This document shows positions 21,976 through 32,740 of a DNA stretch of 64,000 nucleotides, in pieces. A program made the position numbers and the translations under genes. Origin of the DNA: Stomoxys calcitrans (lineage: Eukaryota > Arthropoda > Insecta > Diptera > Muscidae). The stretch's first letter is position 1, and every line of letters starts with the position of its first letter. The notes under the pieces are model-generated. The model had not been told where the DNA came from and did no database searches. It worked only from the letters and a program-made list of their open reading frames with translations. The stretch lies in assembly GCF_963082655.1 (NCBI RefSeq), contig NC_081553.1, positions 22,794,197 to 22,858,196 on the forward strand. The letters run 5' to 3'.

Positions 21976-22909
21976 AGATGTGAACAACTCAGCCCCTAAT
22001 TTCTCTATCAGATATTTCCAAATTTCCTAGATGTCTACTCATTTTTCTTGTAACTTTCGTTTTAAAAAGATTTTTCCCCTTTTTTTGGTGAACCACCCCA
22101 TTACACATTGGTTATCCTGAAATGTAATCACTTTATTGTGAAGTTGTACATAAACAAATGGCATGAAAGACAACAAAATATTTATTATCTTTTGAATATC
22201 TTAAGCCTTCCGCCTGATGCCAACAACAACAACAAAAAACACACATGCACACACAAATGCATCTCATATTCACACTTCTTGCCTGCCTGCCTTGGTAGTT
22301 AATAACCACATGCATGTGTACACGGGCACATATGGCAAGCACTTGTTTTTGAACGCTTCAGCAATTGTTGCATCTTCTGCAGCAAACCCAAAAGCAATAA
22401 AAATTTAAATTACACCGCATAAACATTGACTTGACGCTAAAGTTGAATGGGGGATATACTCAGGCAGCATTCGTGGCATTTATTAGGCTTGAGAATATTA
22501 TTTCCCATTTGCATGCAATTGAATTCATGAAATTCCTTGCAATATGGAATGAATATGAAAGTGTGGGTGGGGATGTGGTTGTGGATGACAGTGCGATATG
22601 CCGCAGGGTGCCGCAACACTAAAGTGGCCGAAAATTGATGCTGCCTCTGGGTATGATAATCATCGACATGACATTTTTTTGACATATGGGTATTGCATTT
22701 TGCACTTTCGGTTTTTTGGGGGCGCCTCTTAATGAAGCGACTGTAATTAATTGGCCGCAAAAGCCCCATCTCCTTACTACAACAGCTTCTTGTTGTTTCG
22801 CAATACATTTGAATTGGTCCTTTAATAAAAACAAAAACCTTTTACAGTTCCTATGAAAACAGAAATTCAGTGTTGCCTTTTGAAGTTCTATTCAAAATTA
22901 AAATAACTC
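21976..22909. other. unique-looking spacer
   Basis: No gene recognised. A CAACAACAACAAC patch and an ACACATGCACACACAAATGC patch lie near 22220-22260. Short frames on both strands look like chance. Confidence 0.45.
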
Positions 22910-24101
22910 GTAGTTCGTAGAGTATAGTGTAGAGTAGAGTATAGTGTAGAGTGTAGAGTAGAGTAGAGTGTAGAGTAGAGCAGAGTGTAGAGTAGAGTAA
23001 AGTGTAGAGTAGAGTGTAGAGTAGAGTAAAGAGTAGAGTGTAGAGTAGAGTAAAGTGCAAGGTAGAGTAGAGCGTAGAGTAGAGTGTAGAGAAGAGTGTA
23101 GAGTAGAGTAGAGTGTAGAGTAGAGTGTAGAGTAGAGTAGAGTGTAGAGTAGATTAGAGTAGAGTAGAGTTTAGAGTAGAGTAGAGTGTAGAGTAGAGTA
23201 GAGTAGAGTGTATAGTAGAGTGTAGAGTAGAGTGCAGAGTAGAGTAGAGTGCAGAGTAGAGTAGAGTGCAGAGTAGAGTAGAGTGCAGAGTAGAGTAGAG
23301 TGCAGAGTAGAGTAGAGTGCAAAGTAGAGTAGAGTGCAGAGTAGAGTAGAGTGCAGAGTAGAGTAGAGTGCAGAGTAGAGTAGAGTTCAGGGTAGAGTAG
23401 AGTGCAGAGTAGAGTAGAGTGCAGAGTAGAGTAGAGTGCAGAGTAGAGTAGAGTGCAGAGTAGAGTAGAGTGCAGAGTAGAGTAGAGTGCAGAGTAGAGT
23501 AGAGTAGAGTAGAGTGTAGAGTGTAGAGTGTAGAGTGTAGAGTGTAGAGTGTAGAGTGTAGAGTGTAGAGTGTAGAGTGTAGAGTGTAGAGTGTAGAGTG
23601 TAGAGTAGAGTAGAGTGTAGAGTAGAGTAGAATGTGGAGTAGAGTAGAGTGTAGAGTAGAGTAGAGTGTAGAGTAGAGTAGAGTAGAGGGTAGAGTAGAG
23701 TGCAGAGTAGAGTAGAGTGTAGAGTAGAGTAGAGTGCAGAGTAGAGTAGAGTGCAGAGTAGAGTAGAGTGTAGAGTCGAGTGCAGAGTAGAGTAGAGTAG
23801 AGTGCAGAGTAGAGTAGGGTGCAGAGTAGAGTAGAGTGCAGAGTAGAGTAGAGTGCAGAGTAGAGTAGGGTGCAGAGTAGAGTAGAGTGCAGAGTAGAGT
23901 AGAGTAGAGTGTAGAGTGTAGAGTGTAGAGTGTAGAGTGTAGAGTGTAGAGTGTAGAGTGTAGAGTGTAGAGTGTAGAGTGTAGAGTAGAGTAGAGTGTA
24001 GAGTAGAGTAGAATGTGGAGTAGAGTAGAGTGTAGAGTAGAGTAGAGGGTAGAGTAGAATGTAGAGTACAGTAGAGAGTAGAGTGTAGAGTAGAGTAGAG
24101 T
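22910..24101 (+). repeat. 1.2-kb AGAGT / GTAGAGT minisatellite
   Basis: The array is built from a 5-mer (AGAGT) and a 7-mer (GTAGAGT), with a common 17-bp combination GCAGAGTAGAGTAGAGT. Pure 7-mer tracts lie at about 23515-23600 and 23910-23985. The plus strand is almost free of C apart from the GCA variant, so strands are strongly asymmetric. A larger internal duplication has a 381-bp offset, shown by the rare AATGTGGAGT variant at 23631 and 24012. The long Ser-Thr-Leu-Tyr frames on the minus strand are products of the repeat. Confidence 0.95.
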
Positions 24102-24377
24102 ACTAAATCATTCATTTGGCCATGTGCGACGCCATCGGAAGATCGGTGTTTATGGCAATTATATCCGTATATCGTTTGATCAGTAGCGTATTCGGGGGGA
24201 TGTGTTAGGGGTCTAACAAAACTAAGCATACAACAACAAAATCGGGTAACAAACACGCAAATGAATCGGTGTGTATAACAGCTATACCCAAATGTATTTT
24301 GAACTGAATCATACGGCTCACGGACGACGAAAAATCTCCTTCTGCTCACAAATTGTGAATTTTCTAGTTATTTAATA
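24102..24377. repeat. decayed 153-bp-type unit traces
   Basis: GATCGGTGTTTATGGCAATT and GAATCGGTGTGTATAACAGC resemble the shared unit core in + orientation. The rest is too diverged to align by eye. Confidence 0.4.
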
Positions 24378-25957
24378 TCCTATAGTGTGAGAAAAAAAAA
24401 TTTTCGTCATTCTGTGTGTAACTCCTCGAAATATTCGTCTAAGACCCCATAAAGTATATATATTCTTGATCGACATGACATTTTATGTCGATCTAGCCAT
24501 GTCCGCCGTCCGTCCGTCTGTCTGTCCGCTAACTTTCAAAAGAGTAAAGCTAGCCGCTTGGTTTTTTCCCCAAATACTTCTTATTAAAGTAGGTCGGTTG
24601 GGATTGTGGGCTATATCGGTCCATGTTTTGATATAGCTGACATATAAACCAATCTAGGGTCTTGACTTTTTGAGCCTCTAGTGGGCGCAATTCATATACG
24701 ATTTGGCTGAAATTTGGCATGAAGTGTTTCGGTACGAGTTCTAACAACTGTGCTTCGTATGGTGGAAATGGGTTCATAACCTGATATAGCTGTCATATAA
24801 AGCGACCTGGGGTCTTAACTTGTTGATCCTCTAGAGGGCGCAATTCTTATCCGAATTGCTTGAAATTCTGCATGAAGTACGAGTTCTAACAACGGTGCTA
24901 AGTATAGTGAAAATCGGTTCATAATCTGATATAGCTGTCATATAAACCGATCTAGGATCTAGACTTCTTGATCCTCTAGAGGGCGCAATTACTAACCGAT
25001 TTGGCTGAAAATTTGGTTGACTCGTTTTGTTACGACTTCCAACAACTGTGCAAAATATGGTTTAAATCGGTTCACAACCTGATATAGCTGAGAACCGGGA
25101 TCTTGACTTCTTGAGCCTCTAGATGGCGTAATCGGGGCAGAGGTTAGCATGTCCGCCTATGACGCTGTACGCCTGGGTTCGAATCCTGTCGAGACCATCA
25201 GAAAAAATTTTCCGCGGTGGTTTTCCCCCCCTAATGCTGGAAACATTTGTGAGGTACTATGCCATGTAAAACTTCTCTCCAAAGAGGTGTCGCACTGCGG
25301 CACGCCGTTCGGACTCGGCTATAAAATGGAGACCCCTTATCATTGAGCTTGAACTTGAATCGGACTGCACTCATTGATATGTGCGGAGTTTGCCCCTATT
25401 CCTTAGTGGAATGTTCATGGGCACAAATTGCATTTGCAGATGGGGTAATTATTATCCAATTTGGTTGAAATTTTGAACAAGGTCTTCCCCCATAACCTCC
25501 AAAGTACTTGTCTTATGCGATCCGAATCGGTCTATAGCCTGATACAGTTCCCATATAAACCGATCTCCCTATTTTGCTTCTCTTACGGCCTCTAGAGGGC
25601 GTAATTCCTATCCGATTTGGTTGAAATTTGGTATGGCATGTTTTGCTATGACTTCAAACAATTGTACAAAGTATGGTTCAAATCGGTCCATAACCTGATA
25701 TTGCTGTGAAATAAACCGAACCGGGATCTTGACTCCTTGAGCCTCTAGAGGGCGCAATTATTATCCGATTTGGCTGAAATTTTGTACAACGGTTTCTGTC
25801 ATGACCTTTAACAAACGTGTTAAATATGGTCTGAATCGCTCTATAGCCTGAAACAGCCCAAAAGAGATACCGGGAAAAGAACTCGACAAATTTGGTGTAT
25901 GGTGGAGGGTATATACGATTCGGCCCGGTCGAACTTGGCACGCTTTTATATGTAAAA
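24378..25957 (-). mobile_element. type A 153-bp-unit element with a SINE inserted
   Basis: The left edge is a decayed R end (TTTTCGTCATTCTGTGTGTA, TCTTGATCGACATGACATTT, GTCCGTCCGTCTGTCTGTCC). Minus-oriented type A units follow (CCTCTAGAGGGCGCAATTCT). The right edge is the L end (GAACTCGACAAATTTGGTGT, TTCGGCCCGGTCGAA, CTTGGCACGCTTTTATATG). The SINE at 25143-25437 interrupts one unit. Confidence 0.85.
25143..25437 (+). mobile_element. tRNA-derived SINE, slightly 5'-truncated
   Basis: The copy starts within the A box (GGCAGAGGTTAGCATG) and has an intact B box GGTTCGAATCC at 25176-25186. The body and tail match the copy at 20341-20654 in reverse orientation. AGATGGCGTAAT (25131-25142) and AGATGGGGTAAT (25438-25449) form a 12-bp target duplication with one mismatch. 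The host sequence is a type A unit (GAGCCTCTAGATGGCG). Confidence 0.92.
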
Positions 25958-26245
25958 TATAAAGGAGATTGAAGCTCAAGAAGTCCAATAGGGGGATCGG
26001 TTTATATGGAAGCGATTTTAGGCACGTTGGCATTACTTGGCACGGTTGGAAACCATAGCACCAAATCGAGTGGTAATTGCGCCTTCTAGAGGCTCAAGAA
26101 GTCATGATCAGCAATCGGCTTATATGGCAGCTATATCAAAACATTGAACGATGTGGCCCATTTAAAATTCCAAAAGACCTACACTAATAGGAATAATTTT
26201 TGGAAATTTTCAACCACCTAGCTTTACTCTTTCGATTTTTTCTGG
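25958..26245 (+). repeat. type A unit fragment in + orientation
   Basis: It contains GCGCCTTCTAGAGGCTCAAG, CGGCTTATATGGCAGCTATA and the post-array block CCTAGCTTTACTCTTTCGAT. It follows directly after the L end of the minus-oriented element, so the two are head to head. Confidence 0.75.
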
Positions 26246-26537
26246 GTGGTGCCTGCTTATGATGGAGCTGTATTCATATATAATCCGGCGTGTGGTGGAC
26301 CACACGAGGATGTCGAGGGCTATATTTTATCTAAGTGTGCTAAATTTTAGCGATATTGGCGTTGGCATGTGCGTTTTATGGGGGCAAGTCCTTATAAAGA
26401 AGATGTGTGTATGTGGGAGTTATATCCAAGTATGCTGCTACCGTAAGTTTAAGGTTTGCAAGCCTATCTCTGACGCTGAAAACCTGGTTTCAAGTCCGTC
26501 CAAGGCCGAACCTAGGCCTTTTAAGTGTTTTTAGGTA
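26246..26537. other. unassigned 290-bp segment between type A copies
   Basis: Not assignable to the repeat families here. It contains the short inverted repeat GTGTGGTGGACCACAC at about 26290 and an open frame of about 90 codons with no recognised domain. It may be the remains of another inserted element. Confidence 0.35.
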
Positions 26538-27480
26538 TTATACCCACCACCATAGGATGGGGGTATACTTATCTAGTCGTTCCGTTTGTAACACCTACAA
26601 ATATTGACCCCAGACCCCATAAGGTATATATATTCTTGATCGTCTCGACATTCTGAATCAATCTGACCAGGTCCGTCCGCCTGTCGAAATCACGAAAGCT
26701 GTCGAACGCGTAAAGCCAGCCGCCTGAAAATTTGCATAGATATTTAATATTGATGTTGGTTACTGAAGATTGCAAATGGGCCATATCAGTTCAGATTTGG
26801 ATGTAGCTCCCATATAAACCGATCTCCCGATTTGAATCCTTGAGCCCCAATTTTTAACCGATTCGATTCTGCCATGACTTTCAAGTACGGTCCAAATCGG
26901 TCAATAACCTGTTATAGCGGCCATATAAACCGATCTCTCGTGATATACAATAGCTGCCATATAAATCGATCTCTCAACTCTTGATCCCCTGGAAGCCACA
27001 AATTTTGTCCGCTTTGAGTAAAATGTTGCAAATAGTGTTCTGTTATAATTTCCAACAACAGTACGGTCCATATCGGTATATAACCTGATATGGCTCCCAT
27101 ATAAACCAATCTCCCGATTTGACTTCTTGAGCCGCAGTACGGTACGGTGCGAAGTACGGTTCAAATCGGCGTAAAACATGTTACAGCTCCCACATAAACC
27201 TATCTTCCGATTTGACTTCTTGAGCCTTAACAAGCCGCAAATTTTGTCCGATTTGGCTGAAATTTTGCTTATCGCGATATAGCTCTCATATAAACCGGTC
27301 TCTTGATTATCCTTGTTCGGTTCTTAGAAGCTTTGATGTTTGCTGGTTTGACAGCGGTTTGGTATGTAGCATAAACTTTTGCCCTTCAACTAAATTCAGT
27401 TTGTATACAATTTTAGCAGAATCCATGGTGGTGGATTGCCAAAATTCGGCCCGGCCGAACTTAGCAAAATTTTACTTGTT
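26538..27480 (-). mobile_element. type A-like element with variant L end
   Basis: The left edge is the R end (TATACCCACCACCATAGGAT, TTCTTGATCGTCTCGACATT, GTCCGTCCGCCTGTCGAAAT). Diverged units follow (CCATATAAACCGATCTCCCG, GACTTCTTGAGCC). The right edge is the L variant CAACTAAATTCAGTTTGTAT, ATCCATGGTGGTGGATTGCC, then the palindrome ATTCGGCCCGGCCGAA and TTTTACTTGTT. This is the clean version of the end seen decayed at 15260-15312. Confidence 0.85.
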
Positions 27481-27703
27481 TTTTTTTCATTCTTTTAAAA
27501 TAAGTAGGCAACACTGTACATATAATATTTATAATTATTTCCATTTGGCAAAAGTCCTCTGGACTAATTAACATTAGTTGGACCAGGGTGTAATGGCATT
27601 GGAATGGATGAATAACTGAATAACGGCCAGGGTGTGTTTGGGCAATTAAAAAATTCCAATGAAATCATTCATTGGAAATTTGCTTGAGTCACTGCCATCC
27701 CAT

Positions 27704-27731
27704 GCCACACACACACAAACACACACACACA
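27704..27731. repeat. (CA)n microsatellite
   Basis: A CA run with an AAAC interruption. Confidence 0.85.
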
Positions 27732-28137
27732 TACCAGTAGCAATTGAAATGTTTTTTTTTGTTTGTTTTTGTTTTTTTTTTTTTCAAGCATTTTAGCTTT
27801 CAAGTGTTTGTAGCACGTTTTTGCATCATCCTCCATACTTGTGAACACAACAAGAAAAACCATAAAAAATAACAAAGTCATTTAAATGAGATGAATGGAT
27901 ATTTAGCCCTGTGTCAAAAAGTCACAAAAGCATTTGACATTGGACATTTAACTTAACTCGGTGATTAAAGTCCTTTATGGAGTCCTGGCGATAATGCAGT
28001 CGTCAGTCGCTTTGAGTTGTGACAAAATTCACATTGCTTTCATGTCATATTCAGTGGCCATAGTTGTCCAGACGAGACGCTATAAGTGGCAACAACCACC
28101 GAATGAATGGAGAACTTAATCAGCATTCACATGTAAA

Positions 28138-28196
28138 ACATGATAATGATGATGATGGTCATCATCATCATCACCATCGTCATGGTGCTCATGAAA
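28138..28196. repeat. GATGAT/CATCAT trinucleotide patch
   Basis: Imperfect GAT repeats pass into CATCATCATCATCACCATCG, giving a local inverted-repeat character (GAT against ATC). Confidence 0.75.
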
Positions 28197-29160
28197 AAGT
28201 AGCTCTGGCAACTGAATTTTCACAAACATCAAAAGATGTGCGAAAAGTATAAACATCCCTAAGTGTACTTCAATCTGTACAGCAATTTACGTATAAACTC
28301 TGTACGCTTTTTTTTATTTGATTTTTTTTTTGCTATTTCCCAGAACATTTTAAGTGAAACTGTTGAAAAAAACAAGAAAGCATTAACAAAAAAAAAAAAA
28401 ACACAAATAAATTAAAAGGAGAAAAAAGAAACGGAAAAATGACGGATACATCCATCCATTCATCCATGCATCATGATATACTGCCAGAGCAGTCCAAGTA
28501 TTGGGGACAACACCCCACCCACCATACAGTCAGTCACTTTGAAATTTAAATTTTTCCAAAGGATCCTTTGCTGCATAACAAACAACTCACAAGGACAGAG
28601 ATTATCGTATGAGTAAACATTTCACAAAAAAACATTGTCAAAGAGGCCCTCCTAACTGTAGGTTGTTAGAAAAATCCAAATCCATTAACAAAACATATGA
28701 CCGGTGTGAATTAAAGGAGTTTCCTTTCGCAAATGCTCCATTTATTATTCAATATCAACAACATCAGTTGTAGCAGCCCAAGTTTGGCACACACATCATA
28801 GGAAACTTTAAATGCAGGCATGCAGAATTTTAAGAAATTTTGAAAAAAATAATTAACGGGGCTAGCAGATGTGTGGCATAAAATTCAATACCGGAGGCTG
28901 AAGAGGCTGCAAAAACACACAGTAAGCACTAAATGGAGCAACCGTGGGTCCAAATCAGGTCTGAAGAAAGGCCAAGTGAGTATTGGCATGCTACAGAAAT
29001 AGGGTGTATAAATGTTGACCAATGCGGACAAAGGACTTGGTGTGATGGGGACATTATAGAGGGTATTAGTAGTCCTGCCATTGCCGAGGACAACCGAGGA
29101 TACGATGCGAAACTTGGCCCACTATGCAGAGGCTTCAGATTGAAAACCTAAGGCCATGAT

Positions 29161-29470
29161 TAAGTTCGAGTACCAAATCATTCTGGCAAATCGATCTCTT
29201 GAATATATTTCTTAAGCATCGAGAGAGCGCCATTCTTATCCGAATTGGCTGAAACCTTGTACAATGACTTTCCCTATGACCTTCAACAGATGTATCAAAA
29301 TTCTTATTGAGCCTCTGGAGGCTGCAATTCTTATCCAAGCATATAATAAATCCAAAGAGGATTTATTTTTATGATCCCCCCAGAGCTTTTTTAGTTTCTA
29401 CATATAAAGAGGAACCGTGCCATAAACTTGATTAATGCGATCTATGATTCGAATCAGGCGAACTTAACAT
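29161..29470 (-). repeat. decayed type A copy with L-end remnant
   Basis: Unit traces (CGAGAGAGCGCCATTCTTAT, CCTCTGGAGGCTGCAATTCT) precede TTTCTACATATAAAGAGGAA and a decayed L end (AATGCGATCTATGATTCGAA, CAGGCGAACTTAACATG). The same TTTCTA...GAGGAACCGT block recurs at 32650, after another element. Confidence 0.65.
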
Positions 29471-30597
29471 GCCGTAGGATAGGGGGTACATTCATTTAGT
29501 CATTCCGTTTGCAACACATCGTAATTTCAATTTCCGACCCTACAAAGTATATATTTTTCGGATCGTCGTAACATTCTAAGACGATTTAACGATGTCCTTG
29601 TGTCTTTCCATCTTTCCGTCTGTCAGTCTATCCGTCCGTCTGTTGTAATCACTCTAGAGCCTACAAAAATTGAGATATTGAGCTGAAATTTGGCACAGTT
29701 ACGTATTTTTGATGCACGCTGGTTAAATTCTTGAATGGGCCAAATCGGACCATATTTCGATACAGCTGCTATACAGACCGATTTTCCGATAAAAGGTCTA
29801 ATGCCAATAAGAACTATATTTTTCATTCGATTTTGCTGAAATTTTAAACAGTGAGTAGTTAAAGGCTATTCCTTTGTTTTTCATAGTAGTTCTATGTTTT
29901 CCGGGGGCGGGTTACTGGCCCAGCGCCTTAACCGCATGGGTTTGTGGGATTGTATGTATCCCTCGTTGTGGCGAGCCGCTTGCTCCAAGATCTGAAGCTC
30001 GCCGCCAGCCGCCCCTAACCTGGGAACAGACGCTGATGTTGGCCATTGGTTATTTGAAGGCTCCAATAACTCGCCTCGTCATCTCGAGTATCATTGGCAC
30101 TCAGTATTTAGTTAAGAGCCAGTGCCACCTGACTCCTCACTGAAACTCTCCTCTTGAGAATCGCTGACTGCCCGCGGCCGCATTTGCAGCTACTCCGCAT
30201 AAAAACGGAGCTTTCCACCATCCGCAACCTGTGGACGCGCACGGTAGCTTTCAGCTAAGCTTTCCGTGATAACGATGGGCACCACACAAGTCGGAGCTCA
30301 AAGTTCCAGCCTGTGTGGTGCTCATAGTCATCCCGTATCGGATCAAGTTGTGGGAGACACCACGAAACTTGGTGTCAGAGATTTTAGAATGAGCGCAGAA
30401 GATCGAGGCGCTTGGAACGCTATTCTACGTTCGGCTAGTGGAAGAAATATTCTGTCATAGCCAATTAAGGAAAAGAAAGAGTATTTAAAGGCTTCCTGAC
30501 AACTGACCCAAATATGGTTCAGATCGGCCTAAATTTAGATATAGCTACCATATGGACCGATCTCCCGATAAAGGGTTTGAAGACCATAAAAGCTTTA
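29471..30597 (-). mobile_element. type C element split by a LINE-derived insertion
   Basis: The left edge is an R end (CCGTAGGATAGGGGGTACAT, TTAGTCATTCCGTTTGCAAC, GTCCGTCTGTTGTAATCACT). Type C unit sequence is then interrupted at 29868-30478 and resumes (TCAGATCGGCCTAAATTTAG, CTCCCGATAAAGGGTTTGAA). The type B element at 30598 cuts it off. No own L end is present. Confidence 0.8.
29868..30478 (+). mobile_element. composite LINE-derived element with 15-bp target duplication
   Basis: The right part (from about 30339) encodes TTKLGVRDFRMSAEDRGAWN and a stop at 30458-30460, then a tail CCAATTAAGGAAAAGAAA. This is the same 3' end as the LINE tail at 12045-12189. The left ~470 bp is GC-richer and has no RT sequence; its first ~60 bp (CTATGTTTTCCGGGGGCGGG) recurs as an independent insertion at 48782-48849. 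GAGTAGTTAAAGGCT (29853-29867) and GAGTATTTAAAGGCT (30479-30493) flank it, with one mismatch. It looks like a 5' head joined to a LINE 3' end: either an internally deleted LINE or a SINE-like passenger. Confidence 0.8.
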
Positions 30598-32648
30598 TTA
30601 TACCCACCATCGAAGGATGGGGGTACATTCATTTTGTCATTCCATTTGCAACACATTGAACTATCCATTTCCGACCCTATAAGGTATAGATATTCTTGAT
30701 CAGCGTAAAAATCTAAGACGATCTGGCCATGTCCTTCCGCTTGTCCGTCTGTCCTTCTGTCCGTCTGTCTGTTGAAATCACGCTACAATCTTTAAAAATA
30801 GAGATATTGCGCTGAAACTTTGCACAGATTCTTTTTTTGTCTATAAGCAGGTTAAGTTCGAAGATGGGCTATATCGGACTATATCTTGATATAGCCCCAT
30901 ATAGACCGATCCACCGATTTAGGGCCAATAAAAGCCACATTTATTATCCGATTTAGGGTTTTAGCCCCATAAAAGCCACATTTATTATCCGATTTAGCTG
31001 AAATTTCGGACAGTGAGTTGTGTTAGGCCCTTGCACATCTTTCTTCAATTTGGCCCTGATCGGTTCAGATTTGGATATAGCTGTCATATAGACCGATCGG
31101 CCGATTAGGGTCTTAGGCCCATAAAAGCCACATTTATTATCCGATTTTGATTAAATTTGGGACGGTGAGTTATGTAACGCCCTTCGACAATCTTTGTCAA
31201 TTTGGCTCAGATCGGTCTAGATTTGGATATAGCTGTCATATAGACCGATCGGCCGATTTAGGGTTTTAGGCCCATAAAAGCCACATTTATTATCCGATTT
31301 TGCTGAAATTTCGGACAGTGAGTTGTGTTAGGCCCTTCAACATCCTTCGTCAATTTGGCCCAGATCGGTTAAGATTTGGATATAGCTGCCATATAGACCG
31401 ATCCTCCGATTTAGGGTGTTTGGCCCATAAAAGACACATTTATTATCCGATTTTACTGAAATTTCGAACAGTGAGTTGTGTTAGGCCCTTGGACATCCAT
31501 CTTCAACTTGGCCCTGGTCGGCCCAGATTTGGATATAGCTGTCATATAGACCGATCTGCCGATTTAAGGTCTAAGGCCCATAAAAGCCACATTTATTATC
31601 CGATTTTGCTGAAATTTCGGACAGTGAGTTGTGTTAGGCCCTTCGACATCCTTCGTCAATTTGGCCCAGATCAGTCCAGATTTGGATATAGCTGTCATAT
31701 AGACCGATCCGCCGATTTAAGGTCATAGGCCCATAAAAGCCACATTTATTATCCGATTTTACTGAAATTTCGAACAGTGAGTTGTGTTAGGGCCTTGGAC
31801 ATCCTTCTTAAACTTGGCCCTGATCGGTCCAGATTTGGTTATAGCTGTCATATAGACCGATCCGCCGATTTAAGGTCATATGCCCATAAAAGCCACATTT
31901 ATTATCCGATTTTGATGAAATTTGGGACGGTGAGTTATGTAACGCCTTTCGACAATTTTTGTCAATTTGGCTCAGATCGGTCCAGATTTGGATATAGCTG
32001 CCATATAGACCGATTTCTTGATTTAAAGTTTTGAACCCATAAAAGGCGCATTTATTGTCCGATGTCGCCGAAAATTGGCGTTAAGTTAAGCCTCTTGACA
32101 TACTTCTGCAATATGCCACATTTCTGTCCAAATTTGGATATAGCGGCCATATAGACCGATCTCGCGATTCAAAGTTTTGGGGCCATAAAATGCGTATTTA
32201 TTGTCCGATTTCGACGAAAATTGGTACAGTGATTTGAGTTAGGGTCTTTAAGATTTTTCTTAAACTTGGCCTAAATCGGTCCAGAATTGGATATAGCTGC
32301 CATATAGACCGATATCTCGATTTAAAGTCTTGGCCAATGAACGCATTTATAGTTCGATTTCACTGAAATTTGACACACTGACTTATGTTAGGATTTTTGA
32401 TTTGTGGTTCGGATCGGTTTTTTTTTTTTTTTGGATATAGCTACTAAAAAGATAAATATTTTTTTATTCACAATTGAACAATGACTATTGGTATTTGTTC
32501 AAAATCGGAACATATTTCGATATAGCTGCTATGGGGCATAAGGTATGCATTTTTCATCGGAATTTGACGAAAGGTGGTTTACATATATACCCGAGGTGGT
32601 GGGTATCCAAAATTCGGCCCGACCGAACTTAAAGCCTTTTTACTTGTT
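30598..32648 (-). mobile_element. type B 153-bp-unit element, apparently complete
   Basis: The left edge is the R end (TATACCCACCATCGAAGGAT, TTTGTCATTCCATTTGCAAC, GTCCGTCTGTCTGTTGAAAT). Type B units follow (GGCCCATAAAAGCCACATTT, GATATAGCTGTCATATAGAC). The right edge is the L end (CATATATACCCGAGGTGGTG, TTCGGCCCGACCGAA, CTTTTTACTTGTT). The left flank is type C sequence (30494-30597). Confidence 0.9.
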
Positions 32649-32740
32649 AGTTTCTAAATATGAAGAGAAACCGTATAAAAACTTGACTCATACGATCCAT
32701 GATGGAGGTTATATTAGATTCGGCCCAGCCGAACTTAACA
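32649..32740 (-). repeat. type A L-end remnant beside a type B element
   Basis: ACTTGACTCATACGATCCAT and GATGGAGGTTATATTAGATT precede the palindrome TTCGGCCCAGCCGAA and CTTAACAC. This is the type A form of the L end in minus orientation, left as a stub. Confidence 0.75.

Larger units (their letters stand above)
27481..29160. other. unique-looking spacer, no gene seen
   Basis: It contains a (CA)n run at 27704-27731, T-runs near 27755-27785, a GATGAT/CATCAT trinucleotide patch at 28138-28196 and an A-run near 28391. A His-rich frame over the trinucleotide patch has no family signature. A 72-codon frame at 28933-29151 is open but unrecognised. Confidence 0.45.

Noticed and set aside
23387..24349. 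A 320-codon open frame of Ser-Thr-Leu-Tyr repeats on the minus strand.
   Set aside because: It is the translation of the AGAGT/GTAGAGT minisatellite; the absence of stops follows from the repeat words.
28064..28252. A His-rich 62-codon frame as a possible exon.
   Set aside because: The His run is a CATCAT trinucleotide patch, and no flanking splice signals or family similarity could be supported.
28933..29151. A 72-codon frame (starting MEQPWVQIRSEERPSEYWHA) as a gene.
   Set aside because: It shows no recognised domain, no supporting context and lies beside decayed repeats; it could not be supported beyond an open frame.
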